DNA of 64,000 nucleotides from Chryseobacterium culicis (GCF_002979755.1 NZ_PCPP01000001.1:1706665-1770664), one strand, 5' to 3'. Counted from the stretch's first letter, positions 9,427 through 19,573 are shown. The notes: generated by a model not told the origin, from the letters alone. Made by a program: numbers and translations.

Positions 9427-10125
9427 CTAACAAATCAACAGTAATCTGTATGCTCCATCATTTTCAACAGGTGCTCTGTGAACACAAGGTAATGCTTCCT
9501 GGTCAGGATGATCTACAGCAATCCGCCAAAGATGGCCAACGCCCAAATTGACAGGCTTTGCATCAGGCTTAGGCTGATAATGAAGATCAAAGAAATACTC
9601 TTTCAGGAAGTCTTCAAATTCTTCTTCCAGACCGTCGTGTAATGTTTTGAGCTGTTCCCGGATTTCAGGAATTAAAATTTTCTGTTCAACCTCATCATTG
9701 GCTATGATATCGCTTGCTGCCCCGTGATAAGTGCATAAAAAAGTATCTGTTCCTACAGGAGAACGGTCTACATGATATGAGTATACATCTGTTGAAATGA
9801 AACCAAGTTCTTCGTCACGTTCATAGCATTTCAGTAAATTAAGAACCGGAGATGCTCCAAAATCTGTCAGTAACTGCAAATCATTTAAAATAATTTCTCT
9901 CGCGATACTGCCTTCTTCTGATAGTTGGAGTGCTAAAAGATCTTCACTGGTGACTTCGGTGATATTATCTTTTAATTGAAGCTTTGCCACAATTTCTTTA
10001 AAATCACCCGCCATATTTCGATGCCAGCAAATGGCATTCATCACTCCCTGAAAATGGGTATTTACAAGTTCAGAAAAGGAAGAAACCACCCCAATTTGAC
10101 GATTATCAGAAAACATATTGTTCAT
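9427..10125 (-). CDS. DUF1826 family protein
   Basis: 232 aa. The C-terminal half shows the pattern I associate with DUF1826: FISTDVYSYHVDRSPVGTDTF, FLCTYHGAASDII, GVGHLWRIAV and the closing ALPCVHRAPVE..YRLLLIC. The paired H/D and H..R elements look like a cupin-like metal site, but this is inference. In other bacteria DUF1826 genes often accompany zinc-responsive CobW-type GTPases; no such neighbour or clear Zur box is present here. A possible minus-strand -7 box TATTTTTG lies at 10169-10162. Monocistronic, ending at a bidirectional terminator. Biochemical role unknown. Confidence 0.7.
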   Translation of the reverse strand: MNNMFSDNRQIGVVSSFSELVNTHFQGVMNAICWHRNMAGDFKEIVAKLQLKDNITEVTSEDLLALQLSEEGSIAREIILNDLQLLTDFGASPVLNLLKCYERDEELGFISTDVYSYHVDRSPVGTDTFLCTYHGAASDIIANDEVEQKILIPEIREQLKTLHDGLEEEFEDFLKEYFFDLHYQPKPDAKPVNLGVGHLWRIAVDHPDQEALPCVHRAPVENDGAYRLLLIC

Positions 10126-10206
10126 ATTTTAGAAAAAACAGTTTAGCCATTTAATTCTGTGCAAAAATACGGAATAGGTTATTCAATTCCATCAACCAGC
10201 CACGAT

Positions 10207-10242
10207 AAAAAACAGCGCCCTCTTCTGGAGAACACTGTTTTA
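10207..10242 (-). terminator. Rho-independent terminator of the 621-aa T9SS protein gene
   Basis: On the minus strand CAGTGTTC pairs with GGGCGCTG through three G-U wobbles, followed by T6. On the plus strand the same positions would be C-A mismatches, so it acts on the minus strand. It resembles the terminator at 12171-12204. Confidence 0.7.
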
Positions 10243-10275
10243 TATATAAGGTTATTAGTTTTCAGTTTTGTTTTT

Positions 10276-12141
10276 TTACTTCTTCAATATTTTTTCCGTT
10301 ACTGTTGAAGATTTGGTTTTAAGTTTAACGTAATATACTCCCGTCTGAAGAGAAGATACTACAATCTGTTCCTGCATCATATTCAAAGTTCCCTGTTTTA
10401 CCAGTTGTCCCGTAGCCCCAAAAATCTCATAAGAAACCAAAGGCTCTCTGCTTCTGATATTGAGCACCTCCTGAACCGGATTGGGGTATAACTGTATTCC
10501 GGCCTGAGCAGCAGTTTCTTCTACAGACATCTGGCTGCACGCTGATTTAGCAAATTTTGTAAAAAAAGACTGAGATTTTCCTCCTGCTACATTAACAGCC
10601 ATTGTATTGACATTATCATTGGCCTCTGTAAATAATTGATCATGAAAAAAACCTCCTACTACATAATTACCATCTTTATCTGCGGCCACTGCCGTAAATT
10701 CATCTATAACATAATAGTTACTGCGAATCTCTCCTGTTCCCAAAACATCTCCGGTATCTTTGTTAAGTCTCACCAATAAAGGATCTGATCGATCTCCATC
10801 AGGGCGCACCATGGCATAGCTTCCCCAGATATCAGACCAGCTTCCTTTGGCAAATGCTATTTCGTTTCCATTAATGGCAATTGTTCCTTTGGTAAAACGA
10901 TAGCCAAACTGAAGGCCAGACATTCCATCCGGAATTCTTGCCCATTGTACTGTACCTGCTGCATTCATCTTCATAACAAAGGGAACGGCTTCAACATAGT
11001 TTCTCAGAGGAAAAGTATAGCTTCCGAAAGTTGCAGGCACCGTTATTCCGTTAAAATAACGTCCTGAAATATAAATATCTGAAGTAACCGGATCTTTTAT
11101 AATGGAATGAATTTCATCATCCGTACTTGTAGTACCATTATTAAGTTCTTTTCGCCACACCTCAGCTCCGGTAGTACCATCAAAAGCAAACACATAAGCC
11201 GCCTTCGTAAACGGAACATTATTGTAGGAAAGATCAACCAGATTGCTAAAGCCGGGATCCATCCTTTTACCTGCAATGTAATAACGATTCAAACCTTCAT
11301 CATAGACAACATTCACTTTTCCTTCTCTTCCCACAATATTTATTGCATTTCCTGTGATAGGAAGAAGCAAAGGAGCAACTGGAGTCATATTTCCACCATC
11401 ATAATTGAACTTAACCGCATAATACTGATAAGTTGACGTAAAGGTTGAAGGTACTGTAATTAATCCATTTAAATGTGTTCCTGCTCTGAAACCCATTACA
11501 GCATGAATATTTTTGGCAGAATCCATATACATCATCTGCACATCGCACATACGGGAAAAATAGTTAACATCTCCCTGTAAAGGCTTACTCCATGCCAGTG
11601 TACCGTCTGAAGTATTATATTTCAACAGAAAAGCAGCTTTATGTGCAGGCTCTGTTGTCTGATCATAATAGGTATACAGAGGTTGTGTGTGGGTATCATC
11701 AAAATGTACGGGAACCGCATTTGGATCTCCGATATATGAATTGTTATAAATGGTAGCCATAACGTATAATCCACCGCTATTATCCACTTTAATATGCCAT
11801 GCATTTTCTCCGTCTCCTGAACCTCCTATTGGCCTGGACCATCTTATATTTCCTGCACAGTCTGCAGAGAACAGAAAAAGATCACTCAGTCCGTAATTGT
11901 TTACAGAAGTACCATTCAGGTTTTGCCCCTGTTCACGCATTGTGGCAAGATAGTAGGTGTTATTGTTGTTATCTACTACAATATCCCTTATGGATTCATC
12001 AAAGACATAATGAAACCCCGGATCAGCAGAACCCGTAAGTCCTCCTGCCTGTTTTCCCCATTGCCATTGATAATTCTGACTAAAAGATAATCCTGGTAAT
12101 ATCAGCAGTAATCCCCACAGTTTGTTTTTTAGTTGTATCAT
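10276..12141 (-). CDS. T9SS-secreted protein with beta-propeller-like repeats
   Basis: 621 aa. Signal peptide MIQLKNKLWGLLLILPGLSFSQ, then a long body of blocks that look like propeller blades: W-S/A-R/K-P motifs (IRWSRPIGG, LAWSKPLQGD, VQWARIPDG) alternating with Y-V-x-G strands (YYIAGKRMD, IYISGRYFNG, YVVGGFFHDQ). The last ~75 residues are a type A sorting domain: IQLYPNPVQEVLNIRS, a GATGQLVKQG turn and GVYYVKLKTKSSTVTEKILKK. It is therefore exported through Sec and T9SS and anchored on or released from the cell surface. Substrate unknown. Neighbouring minus-strand 1622-aa T9SS protein has its own promoter region and terminator. Confidence 0.85.
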   Translation of the reverse strand: MIQLKNKLWGLLLILPGLSFSQNYQWQWGKQAGGLTGSADPGFHYVFDESIRDIVVDNNNNTYYLATMREQGQNLNGTSVNNYGLSDLFLFSADCAGNIRWSRPIGGSGDGENAWHIKVDNSGGLYVMATIYNNSYIGDPNAVPVHFDDTHTQPLYTYYDQTTEPAHKAAFLLKYNTSDGTLAWSKPLQGDVNYFSRMCDVQMMYMDSAKNIHAVMGFRAGTHLNGLITVPSTFTSTYQYYAVKFNYDGGNMTPVAPLLLPITGNAINIVGREGKVNVVYDEGLNRYYIAGKRMDPGFSNLVDLSYNNVPFTKAAYVFAFDGTTGAEVWRKELNNGTTSTDDEIHSIIKDPVTSDIYISGRYFNGITVPATFGSYTFPLRNYVEAVPFVMKMNAAGTVQWARIPDGMSGLQFGYRFTKGTIAINGNEIAFAKGSWSDIWGSYAMVRPDGDRSDPLLVRLNKDTGDVLGTGEIRSNYYVIDEFTAVAADKDGNYVVGGFFHDQLFTEANDNVNTMAVNVAGGKSQSFFTKFAKSACSQMSVEETAAQAGIQLYPNPVQEVLNIRSREPLVSYEIFGATGQLVKQGTLNMMQEQIVVSSLQTGVYYVKLKTKSSTVTEKILKK

Positions 12142-12170
12142 AAAAATTCATTTAATTATCACATACTATA

Positions 12171-12204
12171 AAAAAACAGTGCTCTCCGAAGAGAACACTG
12201 CTTT
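12171..12204 (-). terminator. Rho-independent terminator of the 1622-aa T9SS protein gene
   Basis: Minus strand: CAGTGTTCTC-TTCG-GAGAGCACTG followed by T6; a 10-bp stem with one G-U pair and a stable UUCG tetraloop. Confidence 0.92.
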
Positions 12205-12212
12205 ATAAGCTA

Positions 12213-15200
12213 CTAATTTTTAATTAGTTTTCCTTGTAATGATGTGTCTCCCGTTTGTACAATAACGATATAAACACCTTGCAGCCAGCTTGTAACTTCT
12301 ACGTCTACCTCTCCGGAAGCCGTTTTCAGTTCCTTACGGAATTTGACATTGCCCATGGCATCAAAAACTGTAATCTGTTTTGCCAGTAATTTTTCATTAC
12401 CTGTATTATACGAGATTTTCACTTTTTCTTTCGCAGGATTTGGTATCATTTTCAGAGAAGAAACTGAAGCAGCCATTACACTTCTTCCTGCGCTTCTCAT
12501 ACCCATCCAGTTAGGATCTACCGCTTTGGTAGTAAACTTACATGTTTCATTTGAGAATAAGATCTCATCAGTACCCTGGAAGTTTGAGTTTGGATAGAAT
12601 GCCAACGGATTAGCGTTCATATCATATACCCCACCTGCCGGAATAGTAATAATGGAAGGAATATAAACTCCAAATCCATTAAGACTTGAAACTGTAAGGC
12701 TTATAGGCTGGCTTCCGCCATTGTGGATCACACCATATACATTATAGTGATCTCCAGCCCATTTCATGTCTTTGATATTTGCTTCCAGCTTACATTCTGT
12801 TTCGAATCCACATTCTTTACCTGGATAGTAATTCATGGTTCCCGAAGTAAACTGGCAACCCAAATGATCGATCTGAAGCTGATATGTTCCCGGAGCATTA
12901 ATATACAACGGATAGATATAATCGTTGTTTCCGCTCTGGATATTGTTTCCGAACAACTGCCACTCATGATGATCAAAGATTCCCTTAGGTCCTAAAACAT
13001 AATTCTTTCTAAGACATTCATCATAGCATCCTGTTGGGAACACCCACATCAGGCTCTCAAGGCTTAATGGAACCTGAGTATTGCCCACTACTTTACATCC
13101 GCTTGGCGCAGTGTAAATAACCTGATAAGCACCCCCTTCATTTACCGTAATAGACTGACCTGTCATTCCGTTGCTCCAATTGTAAACTCCTGCAGATGGA
13201 CCTGATGCTGTTAACATAACCTGATAAGGCTGGCAGTTTACCATATTATAAGTTACCGAAATTGGGGCCGGCGGACTATTTACCGTAACGGTAAAGCTTT
13301 TACTGCTTGTACATCCTGATGTACCCGGAGTTCTTACTTCCAGAGTATAAACATACGTACCTGCTGTTAATGGCCCTGTACTTAAAGCAATTGGATAAGG
13401 AGAAGAAGTCCATGGTACAACTATTGAATTTCCTTTTTTCCATTGATATTCCAATGTATTATCCGTTACAATACCAGTAAGGACTGTTGAAGATCCTTCA
13501 CAGATATTAGCTACTCCGGATATGTTAACATATGGAGGATTTTTCAGTGTCACAGGTATCGCTTTTGTACTCATAATGCTTGTTCTACATCCATCTGATG
13601 ATACCAGCACCGGCCAGTAGTTACCAGATTGTGTTGGAGTGAACACAGGAGAGTTTGGCGCTCCTGATACAGGCTGAGAACCATTCATCCAGATATACTG
13701 GCTAGGAGATCCAAGGGTACTGGTAAATACGATATTAGGAGCACTTCCAATACATGCTACAAGAACAGGAGGCGCTATATCACCGTCAAGAGTTGCCTCT
13801 TTCACATTCACAGAAATGACCGCAGAAAGATATTCACATCCCTGAGGAGTTCTAATTTTCAGCTGAATGGTTCTTGTTCCTGCAGTATTATACGTTATCG
13901 TAGCATCTGACCCTGTCGTAATATACGATGTACCATCAAAGATCCAGGTATATGTATTTCCCGGAACATAGGTTATTGGACTAAACGTAATAGGCGAACG
14001 TGCACATAACCAGGCCGGAACCAGGAATGATGTATTAGGAATCGGAGCTAATGTAATAGTCTGCGTAGTGGTACACGTTGGTTTCCCAGGTGCAGACACT
14101 GTCATCGTAAAGGTATAAGTACCTGGTGTCAGATTATAAGTAGCTGATTGCCCTGTTTGAGTAGGCTGTCCCGGCGAAGTAAATGTATACGTAATAGATC
14201 CCGGATTAATTTCAAATATTGTAGAAGTGTTGAAAAGCGTTACACTGTATCCGTTTCCGCTACACACTGTACTGATATTGAATTTAGGCTCATAATTCTT
14301 TCTTACTTCTACTCCTTTACTGTACCAGCATGAACCGTATCTCAGACGTACAAAAACAATGTGTGCTCCTGCAAGATTAGTCTGATACACTGGTGAAGCT
14401 GTTCCCTGACCAGAAACTAAAGTAAGCATAGGATCAGACAACCATTGGATTTCGTCCGGAACTCCATTATAGGTTAAACCTGAAACTGTAATATTGTTAC
14501 AAGCTGACCATGCTGGAACGAAGTTAATCTGAGGATTTGCCGTACAGCTTCCACTGCTTGGACAAGACTGAGTTACATTAATGTTTTGTGAAGAAACCAC
14601 ACAACCGTTAATATCTACAGCCTGTACTCTATAAGTTCCAAAAGCACCTGCTCCTGAGATAGTATATGAGTTGGTAGTTGCCCCCGGTATGATGGTATTA
14701 TTTTTATACCATTGCCATGAAAGAATATTCGTAAGTCCCGTAGAACTGTTAGCCGTAATGGTATACGGTGTCATTGTTGTAGGATCACAAACTGCAATAT
14801 TATATACCGGAGAAACAGTAATAATCGTTTCAGGGTATACAATAAAGTTAGCACTTGCGGTAGGTTTATAATTACATCCGTTCGTACCTGTATACGTTAC
14901 AACAACCGTTTGAGAAACATTATTTCCTGAATTGTTCTGGATATATCCGTTATTCGGGAAGCTGTAAATTCCACTAGGGTTGAAGGCTGTAGTATAGGTT
15001 CCGCCAGGGAATGTGAAAGTCACATTCGTTGCTGAGGTAATGGTTCCCTGGTTAACTGTGAAAGTAAGGTTTGACCCTAAACAAATTCCGCCAACATTTG
15101 TGAAACTCACTACCGGAAGGGTAATTAAAGATATCGGCATAGTGATAATTTTCGTCACACCACACTTTACTATTTTTAAAACCAAGTCCGTAGTACTGGT

Positions 15201-17081
15201 TGAAGAAATCTCATTGAAGTTAACTGTAATATTAGCAGTACCCTGTCCTCCGATAACACTTCCAAAGTTGGAACTTGCAAATGACCATTCCATAAAATCC
15301 GGAACAATTCCATTCAGATTAGCACTGAAAGTTTGAGTGCTGCTCGGACAGAAAGGTCCTGAATTTGGATTAATAACAATCGTGCTAAGATCCAGTTTCG
15401 TTACATTGAACGATTTCGGAGCCGAAAGACATGCTGCGCTACTGATCGATTTATTCTGTGCAGACACTGTATATGATGTAGCACCAGCGTTAAATATAAC
15501 CGTTACAGAAGGTCCCGCATTACTTCCCTGAATGGTTCCGTTGGTAACACTCCAAACCGGTACCATTCCCGAATCCACTGAGCTGATCGTATAAACATAA
15601 GGTTTTCCAGGGCATACTTTTGTTTCTCCGGAAATTGTTCCGTTAGGAGCCTGTGGAATTGGTAATACCTTAATAATTCTTGCATTACTTTCACAACCTC
15701 CACCCTGCTTAGTAGCTGTAATAGTATACGTTCCTGCTGTCGCAAAATTGTAGTTGAATATTCCCGTCATTACAGGAGAAGTATAAGTAGAACTTCCTGT
15801 GGTTACTTTCCAGATAACAGGCACGTTAGGAGAAGCCGTAAATCCCTGGCTTGTTCCTGCACAGATTTCATCTACGCCTCCACTTATCACTACCGGTGCC
15901 TCTACGATGATATCAATAGATGCCTGCCCTTCACATGTCAATAAAGTATTGAAATAATTAGCGGTAAGGTGATAAGTACCTGGCTGACTTGCTGAGAAAA
16001 CAACTTCGTTTCTCTGCTGAGTATTAGTCAACAGACCTCCTGCAGGCCCCGATACATTCCATTGAACTTTCGTTGTAGGCCATTGAGGAATTGAATACGT
16101 GTACTGTCTTCCTGTACATATTACTTCCTGTCCTTTAACTTTTGCATTCTTTAAAACTACAGGAATTTTAATTGTCGTCCACTCAGGACAAGCACAATCA
16201 GACATATACATTACATATCCGAAGCCGTCAAGCGGATCTACCTGATCCCATACTACTTCGATTTCGTTACCGTTATTGTTGATAATTGATCCACCAATAA
16301 CTTTCCATTGTCCTTTGTTACATCCATCCTGTGCAGTATATTTCTCAGTACTTCCTTCACATACTACAGAAGCACAGTTGATCTGTACAGGATCTGCTTT
16401 TAATACTTTGATCTGTTTTTTAATTTTATCCTGGCAGCCACACTTGTTGGTTACCGTTAATTGGATGGTATAATTTCCTGGATTAGCATACAAATGAGAG
16501 GGTTCAAAAGCGGTGGAAGTTGTACCATCGCCAAAATCCCAGAAGTAATTGATGATATCAGACCCTCCGTTCTGTTCGGAAAGATTGTCAAAATAAATGG
16601 TTGTATTTCTACATACCGTATCCCCCAAATTCAGTAATTCAAATTTAGCGATCGGTCTGTTAATCTTCACAATACAGATCGTCTGTGTTTCAACAGTTCC
16701 ATCATTGTAGGTGATGACAGCCTGTAAAGATCCGTTACCTGCTGATCCCCAGCCCACATTGGCTATGGTATTCGCAGGCCCTGAAGTAGTTACCGTTCCT
16801 CCGGAGACCGTCCATTGTACAGCAGAAACATTAGGTCCCTGCACCTCATAGGTGACATTTGATGCCTCGCAGACACGCAGACATTGGGATGAATTGATGT
16901 AGGAAAAGGCGGTTCCGTTATCAGGGACCTGATCATCTTTCTCGCCACGGAATTCCTGGCATCCGACCTGAGCGGTCCATGTAATTCGAGCTTGAGCTTG
17001 TAGTACCCACGGTACCAAAAGCCAACATAGCAGGAGCCATCTGAAGATGTGCTGCCTACCAAAATAGGTGTTGTTTTTCAT
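12213..17081 (-). CDS. Giant T9SS-secreted protein with PKD/Ig-like repeats
   Basis: 1622 aa. Signal peptide MKNNTYFGRQHIFRWLLLCW.. ending VLQAQA. Residues ~150-235 are a canonical PKD domain (YFWDFGDGTTSTAFEPSHLY, NPGNYTIQLTVTN). Many further Ig/PKD-like modules of 80-100 residues follow, marked by recurring GTYT/GTYxL strands (e.g. TAGTYTITATKQ, PGTYTFTMTVS, AGTRTIQLKI) and repeated single Cys residues near module starts. The C-terminal ~75 residues form a type A sorting domain (SLKMIPNPAKEKVKISYNTG, FDAMGNVKFRKELK, GVYIVIVQTGDTSLQGKLIKN). Likely an extended surface adhesin or matrix protein; no enzymatic domain seen. High Ser/Thr/Asn/Gly content is typical of this class. Confidence 0.88.
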   Translation of the reverse strand: MKNNTYFGRQHIFRWLLLCWLLVPWVLQAQARITWTAQVGCQEFRGEKDDQVPDNGTAFSYINSSQCLRVCEASNVTYEVQGPNVSAVQWTVSGGTVTTSGPANTIANVGWGSAGNGSLQAVITYNDGTVETQTICIVKINRPIAKFELLNLGDTVCRNTTIYFDNLSEQNGGSDIINYFWDFGDGTTSTAFEPSHLYANPGNYTIQLTVTNKCGCQDKIKKQIKVLKADPVQINCASVVCEGSTEKYTAQDGCNKGQWKVIGGSIINNNGNEIEVVWDQVDPLDGFGYVMYMSDCACPEWTTIKIPVVLKNAKVKGQEVICTGRQYTYSIPQWPTTKVQWNVSGPAGGLLTNTQQRNEVVFSASQPGTYHLTANYFNTLLTCEGQASIDIIVEAPVVISGGVDEICAGTSQGFTASPNVPVIWKVTTGSSTYTSPVMTGIFNYNFATAGTYTITATKQGGGCESNARIIKVLPIPQAPNGTISGETKVCPGKPYVYTISSVDSGMVPVWSVTNGTIQGSNAGPSVTVIFNAGATSYTVSAQNKSISSAACLSAPKSFNVTKLDLSTIVINPNSGPFCPSSTQTFSANLNGIVPDFMEWSFASSNFGSVIGGQGTANITVNFNEISSTSTTDLVLKIVKCGVTKIITMPISLITLPVVSFTNVGGICLGSNLTFTVNQGTITSATNVTFTFPGGTYTTAFNPSGIYSFPNNGYIQNNSGNNVSQTVVVTYTGTNGCNYKPTASANFIVYPETIITVSPVYNIAVCDPTTMTPYTITANSSTGLTNILSWQWYKNNTIIPGATTNSYTISGAGAFGTYRVQAVDINGCVVSSQNINVTQSCPSSGSCTANPQINFVPAWSACNNITVSGLTYNGVPDEIQWLSDPMLTLVSGQGTASPVYQTNLAGAHIVFVRLRYGSCWYSKGVEVRKNYEPKFNISTVCSGNGYSVTLFNTSTIFEINPGSITYTFTSPGQPTQTGQSATYNLTPGTYTFTMTVSAPGKPTCTTTQTITLAPIPNTSFLVPAWLCARSPITFSPITYVPGNTYTWIFDGTSYITTGSDATITYNTAGTRTIQLKIRTPQGCEYLSAVISVNVKEATLDGDIAPPVLVACIGSAPNIVFTSTLGSPSQYIWMNGSQPVSGAPNSPVFTPTQSGNYWPVLVSSDGCRTSIMSTKAIPVTLKNPPYVNISGVANICEGSSTVLTGIVTDNTLEYQWKKGNSIVVPWTSSPYPIALSTGPLTAGTYVYTLEVRTPGTSGCTSSKSFTVTVNSPPAPISVTYNMVNCQPYQVMLTASGPSAGVYNWSNGMTGQSITVNEGGAYQVIYTAPSGCKVVGNTQVPLSLESLMWVFPTGCYDECLRKNYVLGPKGIFDHHEWQLFGNNIQSGNNDYIYPLYINAPGTYQLQIDHLGCQFTSGTMNYYPGKECGFETECKLEANIKDMKWAGDHYNVYGVIHNGGSQPISLTVSSLNGFGVYIPSIITIPAGGVYDMNANPLAFYPNSNFQGTDEILFSNETCKFTTKAVDPNWMGMRSAGRSVMAASVSSLKMIPNPAKEKVKISYNTGNEKLLAKQITVFDAMGNVKFRKELKTASGEVDVEVTSWLQGVYIVIVQTGDTSLQGKLIKN

Positions 17082-17537
17082 AGTTATTAAAAAAGTGTTA
17101 TTAATTTTTTGTCAAATTAATAAAAAATTCAATACAATAATCATTTAATAGTGAAAAAATAACATAATTTTATAACTGAATTCCAATAATATAGATAAAT
17201 TCATGCTTATATGTTATTTCACCACTCTATTAGTTATGCAAAAAAAATCCCCCTTTTCTTAATTTTTATGGCTACAGCCCATTTTAAACCAAATAAAATT
17301 CTAAATTTTAATGTATTAAATCCCAAAATAAACAACCAAAATAACAATTTGTTTATTTTTTACTAATAAAACAACTTTTTAATTAAAATTAATCACATTA
17401 AAAAAGCTAAAAATAAAACTGCTTGCCTATTCATTATTCTTAAATAACTTTCTATGCATTTTAACAGCTTCAGTCTTCTTGTATCCTTACGGCCCACCCA
17501 AAACCACAATGATATTCTCAGGCATGATAAAGGAGAA
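17082..17537. other. Intergenic region between divergent T9SS protein and glutaminase genes
   Basis: Very AT-rich. It must hold the promoter of the minus-strand 1622-aa gene, but I could not pick a confident TTG/TAnnTTTG pair. No ORF or RNA gene recognised. Confidence 0.4.
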
Positions 17538-17568
17538 TTGCTGACAAGATTAAAAAACTATATCTTTG
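17538..17568 (+). promoter_or_regulatory. Promoter of the glutaminase gene
   Basis: TTG (17538-17540), a 20-nt spacer and TATCTTTG (17561-17568) match the Bacteroidota -33/-7 consensus. The predicted start site is about 40 nt before ATG 17613. Confidence 0.75.
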
Positions 17569-17612
17569 TTTTTTAAGGCTTATCATAAACATTTTATTTG
17601 AAGATCTTTTCT

Positions 17613-18626
17613 ATGAAAAACAACAGCTTTTTATTTTCTGCAAAAGGAATCTGTACTGCAGCTTTTCTTTCCTTAAACACAATCGTTTATGCACAGAAAA
17701 CAGCAGACATCTCAACCATTTCAGAAAAAACATTACATACCATCCTGGAAAAAAACAGAACCTATTACACCCAGGGAAAAGTAGCAGATTACATTCCGGA
17801 ACTGGGAAAAATGGATGCTAAAGCAATCGCTTTTTCAGTGGTAGATAAAAATGGAAAAGTATTCAACACCGGTGATGTAAGTAAGAAATTTACCATGCAG
17901 AGTATTTCTAAAATTATATCATTAATGGTTGCTGCCAACGAAAAAGGAGAAGCTCATATTTTTGATAAAATGGGATACTTTGGATCAGATAAACCTTTCA
18001 ACCACTTTTCAAACCTTGAAACCACAGGAAAACCCCTTAATCCAATGATGAATGCCGGGGCTATTCTTACCACTTCACTGATCTCAGGAGATGGCGAGAA
18101 GCCATTCCTTAAAATACTGGATATGGTAAGATATATTACCAAAAATTCATCAATAGATTATAATAAATCAGTTTATGAATCCGAAAAATCGACGGGACAT
18201 CGTAACCGCGGTATGTTTTACATCATGAAAAACAGCGGACTGATTTCAGGAAATGAAGACCAGCTGGACAACTATTTCAAGCAGTGTTCCATTGAACTTA
18301 CCGCTGAAGATCTTGCAAAAATAGGTTACTTCTTTGCCAACCAATGTGTAAGATTCGACGGAGATTCCACCTATAAAAACGCAGATATGGCGAAACTGGT
18401 AGAATCACAGATGCTGACCGCAGGAATGTATGAATTCAGTGGCGAATATTCCAGAACAGTGGGCTTACCAAGCAAATCCGGCGTAGGAGGCGGAATTACC
18501 GTAAGTGTTCCCGGAAAAATAGGAATCGGAGTATTCAGCCCTGCTTTAGATCAGCATGGAAATTCACTGGCCGGATATCATATGATTTTAGATCTGGCAA
18601 AACAGTATGGGTTAAGCATATTTTAA
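17613..18626 (+). CDS. glsA: Exported glutaminase A (serine-type glutaminase)
   Basis: 337 aa from ATG 17613; the TTG at 17598 is rejected because the ATG begins directly with the signal peptide (MKNNSFLFSAKGICTAAFLS.. ending VYAQ). The body is a bacterial glutaminase of the beta-lactamase-like fold: VADYIPELGKMDAKAIAFSVVD, the catalytic S-x-x-K in FTMQSISKIISL, NPMMNAGAI, the STGHRNRG segment, and VGGGITVSVPGKIGIGVFSP near the C-terminus. It hydrolyses L-glutamine to glutamate and ammonia. Most homologues are cytosolic; the N-terminal Sec signal places this one in the periplasm. Own promoter and terminator, so monocistronic. Confidence 0.92.
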   Translation: MKNNSFLFSAKGICTAAFLSLNTIVYAQKTADISTISEKTLHTILEKNRTYYTQGKVADYIPELGKMDAKAIAFSVVDKNGKVFNTGDVSKKFTMQSISKIISLMVAANEKGEAHIFDKMGYFGSDKPFNHFSNLETTGKPLNPMMNAGAILTTSLISGDGEKPFLKILDMVRYITKNSSIDYNKSVYESEKSTGHRNRGMFYIMKNSGLISGNEDQLDNYFKQCSIELTAEDLAKIGYFFANQCVRFDGDSTYKNADMAKLVESQMLTAGMYEFSGEYSRTVGLPSKSGVGGGITVSVPGKIGIGVFSPALDQHGNSLAGYHMILDLAKQYGLSIF

Positions 18627-18760
18627 ATTCCTACCGTTCTTTATATAAACAGCTCACCAGATATTTGATTCAATAAAAGGTATTTTAATGTATTTGATCC
18701 GGGATCATCTTTAAAAGCCTTATTGGTTCAAAAAAACTCAACAACCAACAGATTCAAAAA

Positions 18761-18792
18761 CAGTAAGTATATCAGATACTTACTGTTTTTTT
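18761..18792 (+). terminator. Rho-independent terminator after glsA
   Basis: Perfect 10-bp stem CAGTAAGTAT / ATACTTACTG, a 5-nt loop and T7. It lies 135 nt after the stop. Confidence 0.9.
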
Positions 18793-19022
18793 ATGAATTT
18801 CGGAAAGATATTTAAATTATTCTTAAAAATACCTATCTGTTTATTTATCAAAAAGATAGAAAAAATTCACAAATAATTCAAATTAAATCACATTATATTG
18901 ATTAATTTTATTTAAATTCGCCTTGCCATTTTATCAGATTGATAAAGGTAATTCTTACATTTCAGAACCCTATTCATTGTATATTATCTTTTTGTAATAT
19001 ACCTAAAAACAAATCTCTTGTT

Positions 19023-19055
19023 TTTGAAATATTTTATTTTTTATTCCTATATTTG
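19023..19055 (+). promoter_or_regulatory. Candidate promoter of the polyketide/glycolipid operon
   Basis: TTTG (19023-19026), 21-nt spacer, TATATTTG (19048-19055), matching the Bacteroidota consensus. It would give a leader of about 500 nt before PKS1, containing the palindrome and the 52-codon ORF. The 230 bp between the glsA terminator and this point are AT-rich with no feature recognised. Confidence 0.55.
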
Positions 19056-19065
19056 CTTAACATTT

Positions 19066-19093
19066 TTTTAACTATAAATATTTATAGTTAAAA
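19066..19093. promoter_or_regulatory. 28-bp perfect palindrome near the predicted transcription start
   Basis: TTTTAACTATAAAT followed directly by its exact reverse complement, with no spacer. It begins 11 nt after the candidate -7 box, the position expected for a repressor site. All AT except the two central-arm C/G positions. Confidence 0.65.
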
Positions 19094-19330
19094 TTTATAA
19101 GATTGTACCGGCCATGTTTCTAAGAATAAGGGAACAATAAATATACTTTAATAGTATTTGAATAATTGATATTTTCATATTAAAAAATCATTATCAAATA
19201 GCATTTATCATTGAAGATATATTATAGTTTTATTATTTTTATTTCCTCATAACAGAAAATTGTTATTTATACGAATAACATTGGTGTTTTGCTATGAGAT
19301 ATCATTAATCATTTCTATACCGTAAATGCT

Positions 19331-19489
19331 ATGAAAAACTTGACCAAAATCAGGCTGATGTCTTTTGAAAAGCCGGATATAACTACCACAACCCAAAATC
19401 TATCCCATACCGATAGATTATTAAATAATTACCACAAAACAACACCTATTGTTAACGATTTAATAAAAACAATTTTTACTATATCGTAG
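19331..19489 (+). CDS. 52-codon leader ORF whose start copies the start of PKS1
   Basis: ATG 19331 to TAG 19487-19489. The first 16 codons (MKNLTKIRLMSFEKPD) align without gaps to those of PKS1 (MKKLTIIGLTPFEKPD): 10 identical residues and about 38 of 48 identical bases, including a 14-base exact run over the FEKP codons. After that the two sequences diverge completely; the tail (ITTTTQNLSHTDRLL..) is Thr/Asn-rich. It sits 84 nt upstream of PKS1 in the predicted 5' leader. It may be the remnant of a partial tandem duplication, or a translated leader peptide. Translation is not proven. Confidence 0.45.
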   Translation: MKNLTKIRLMSFEKPDITTTTQNLSHTDRLLNNYHKTTPIVNDLIKTIFTIS

Positions 19490-19573
19490 CAAAGAGTAAT
19501 GGTCTTACGATCGAAAGATCTTGCATTCTGTTATGGAACTCTTGCTATCATTCAATAATTCAATTAACACGCC

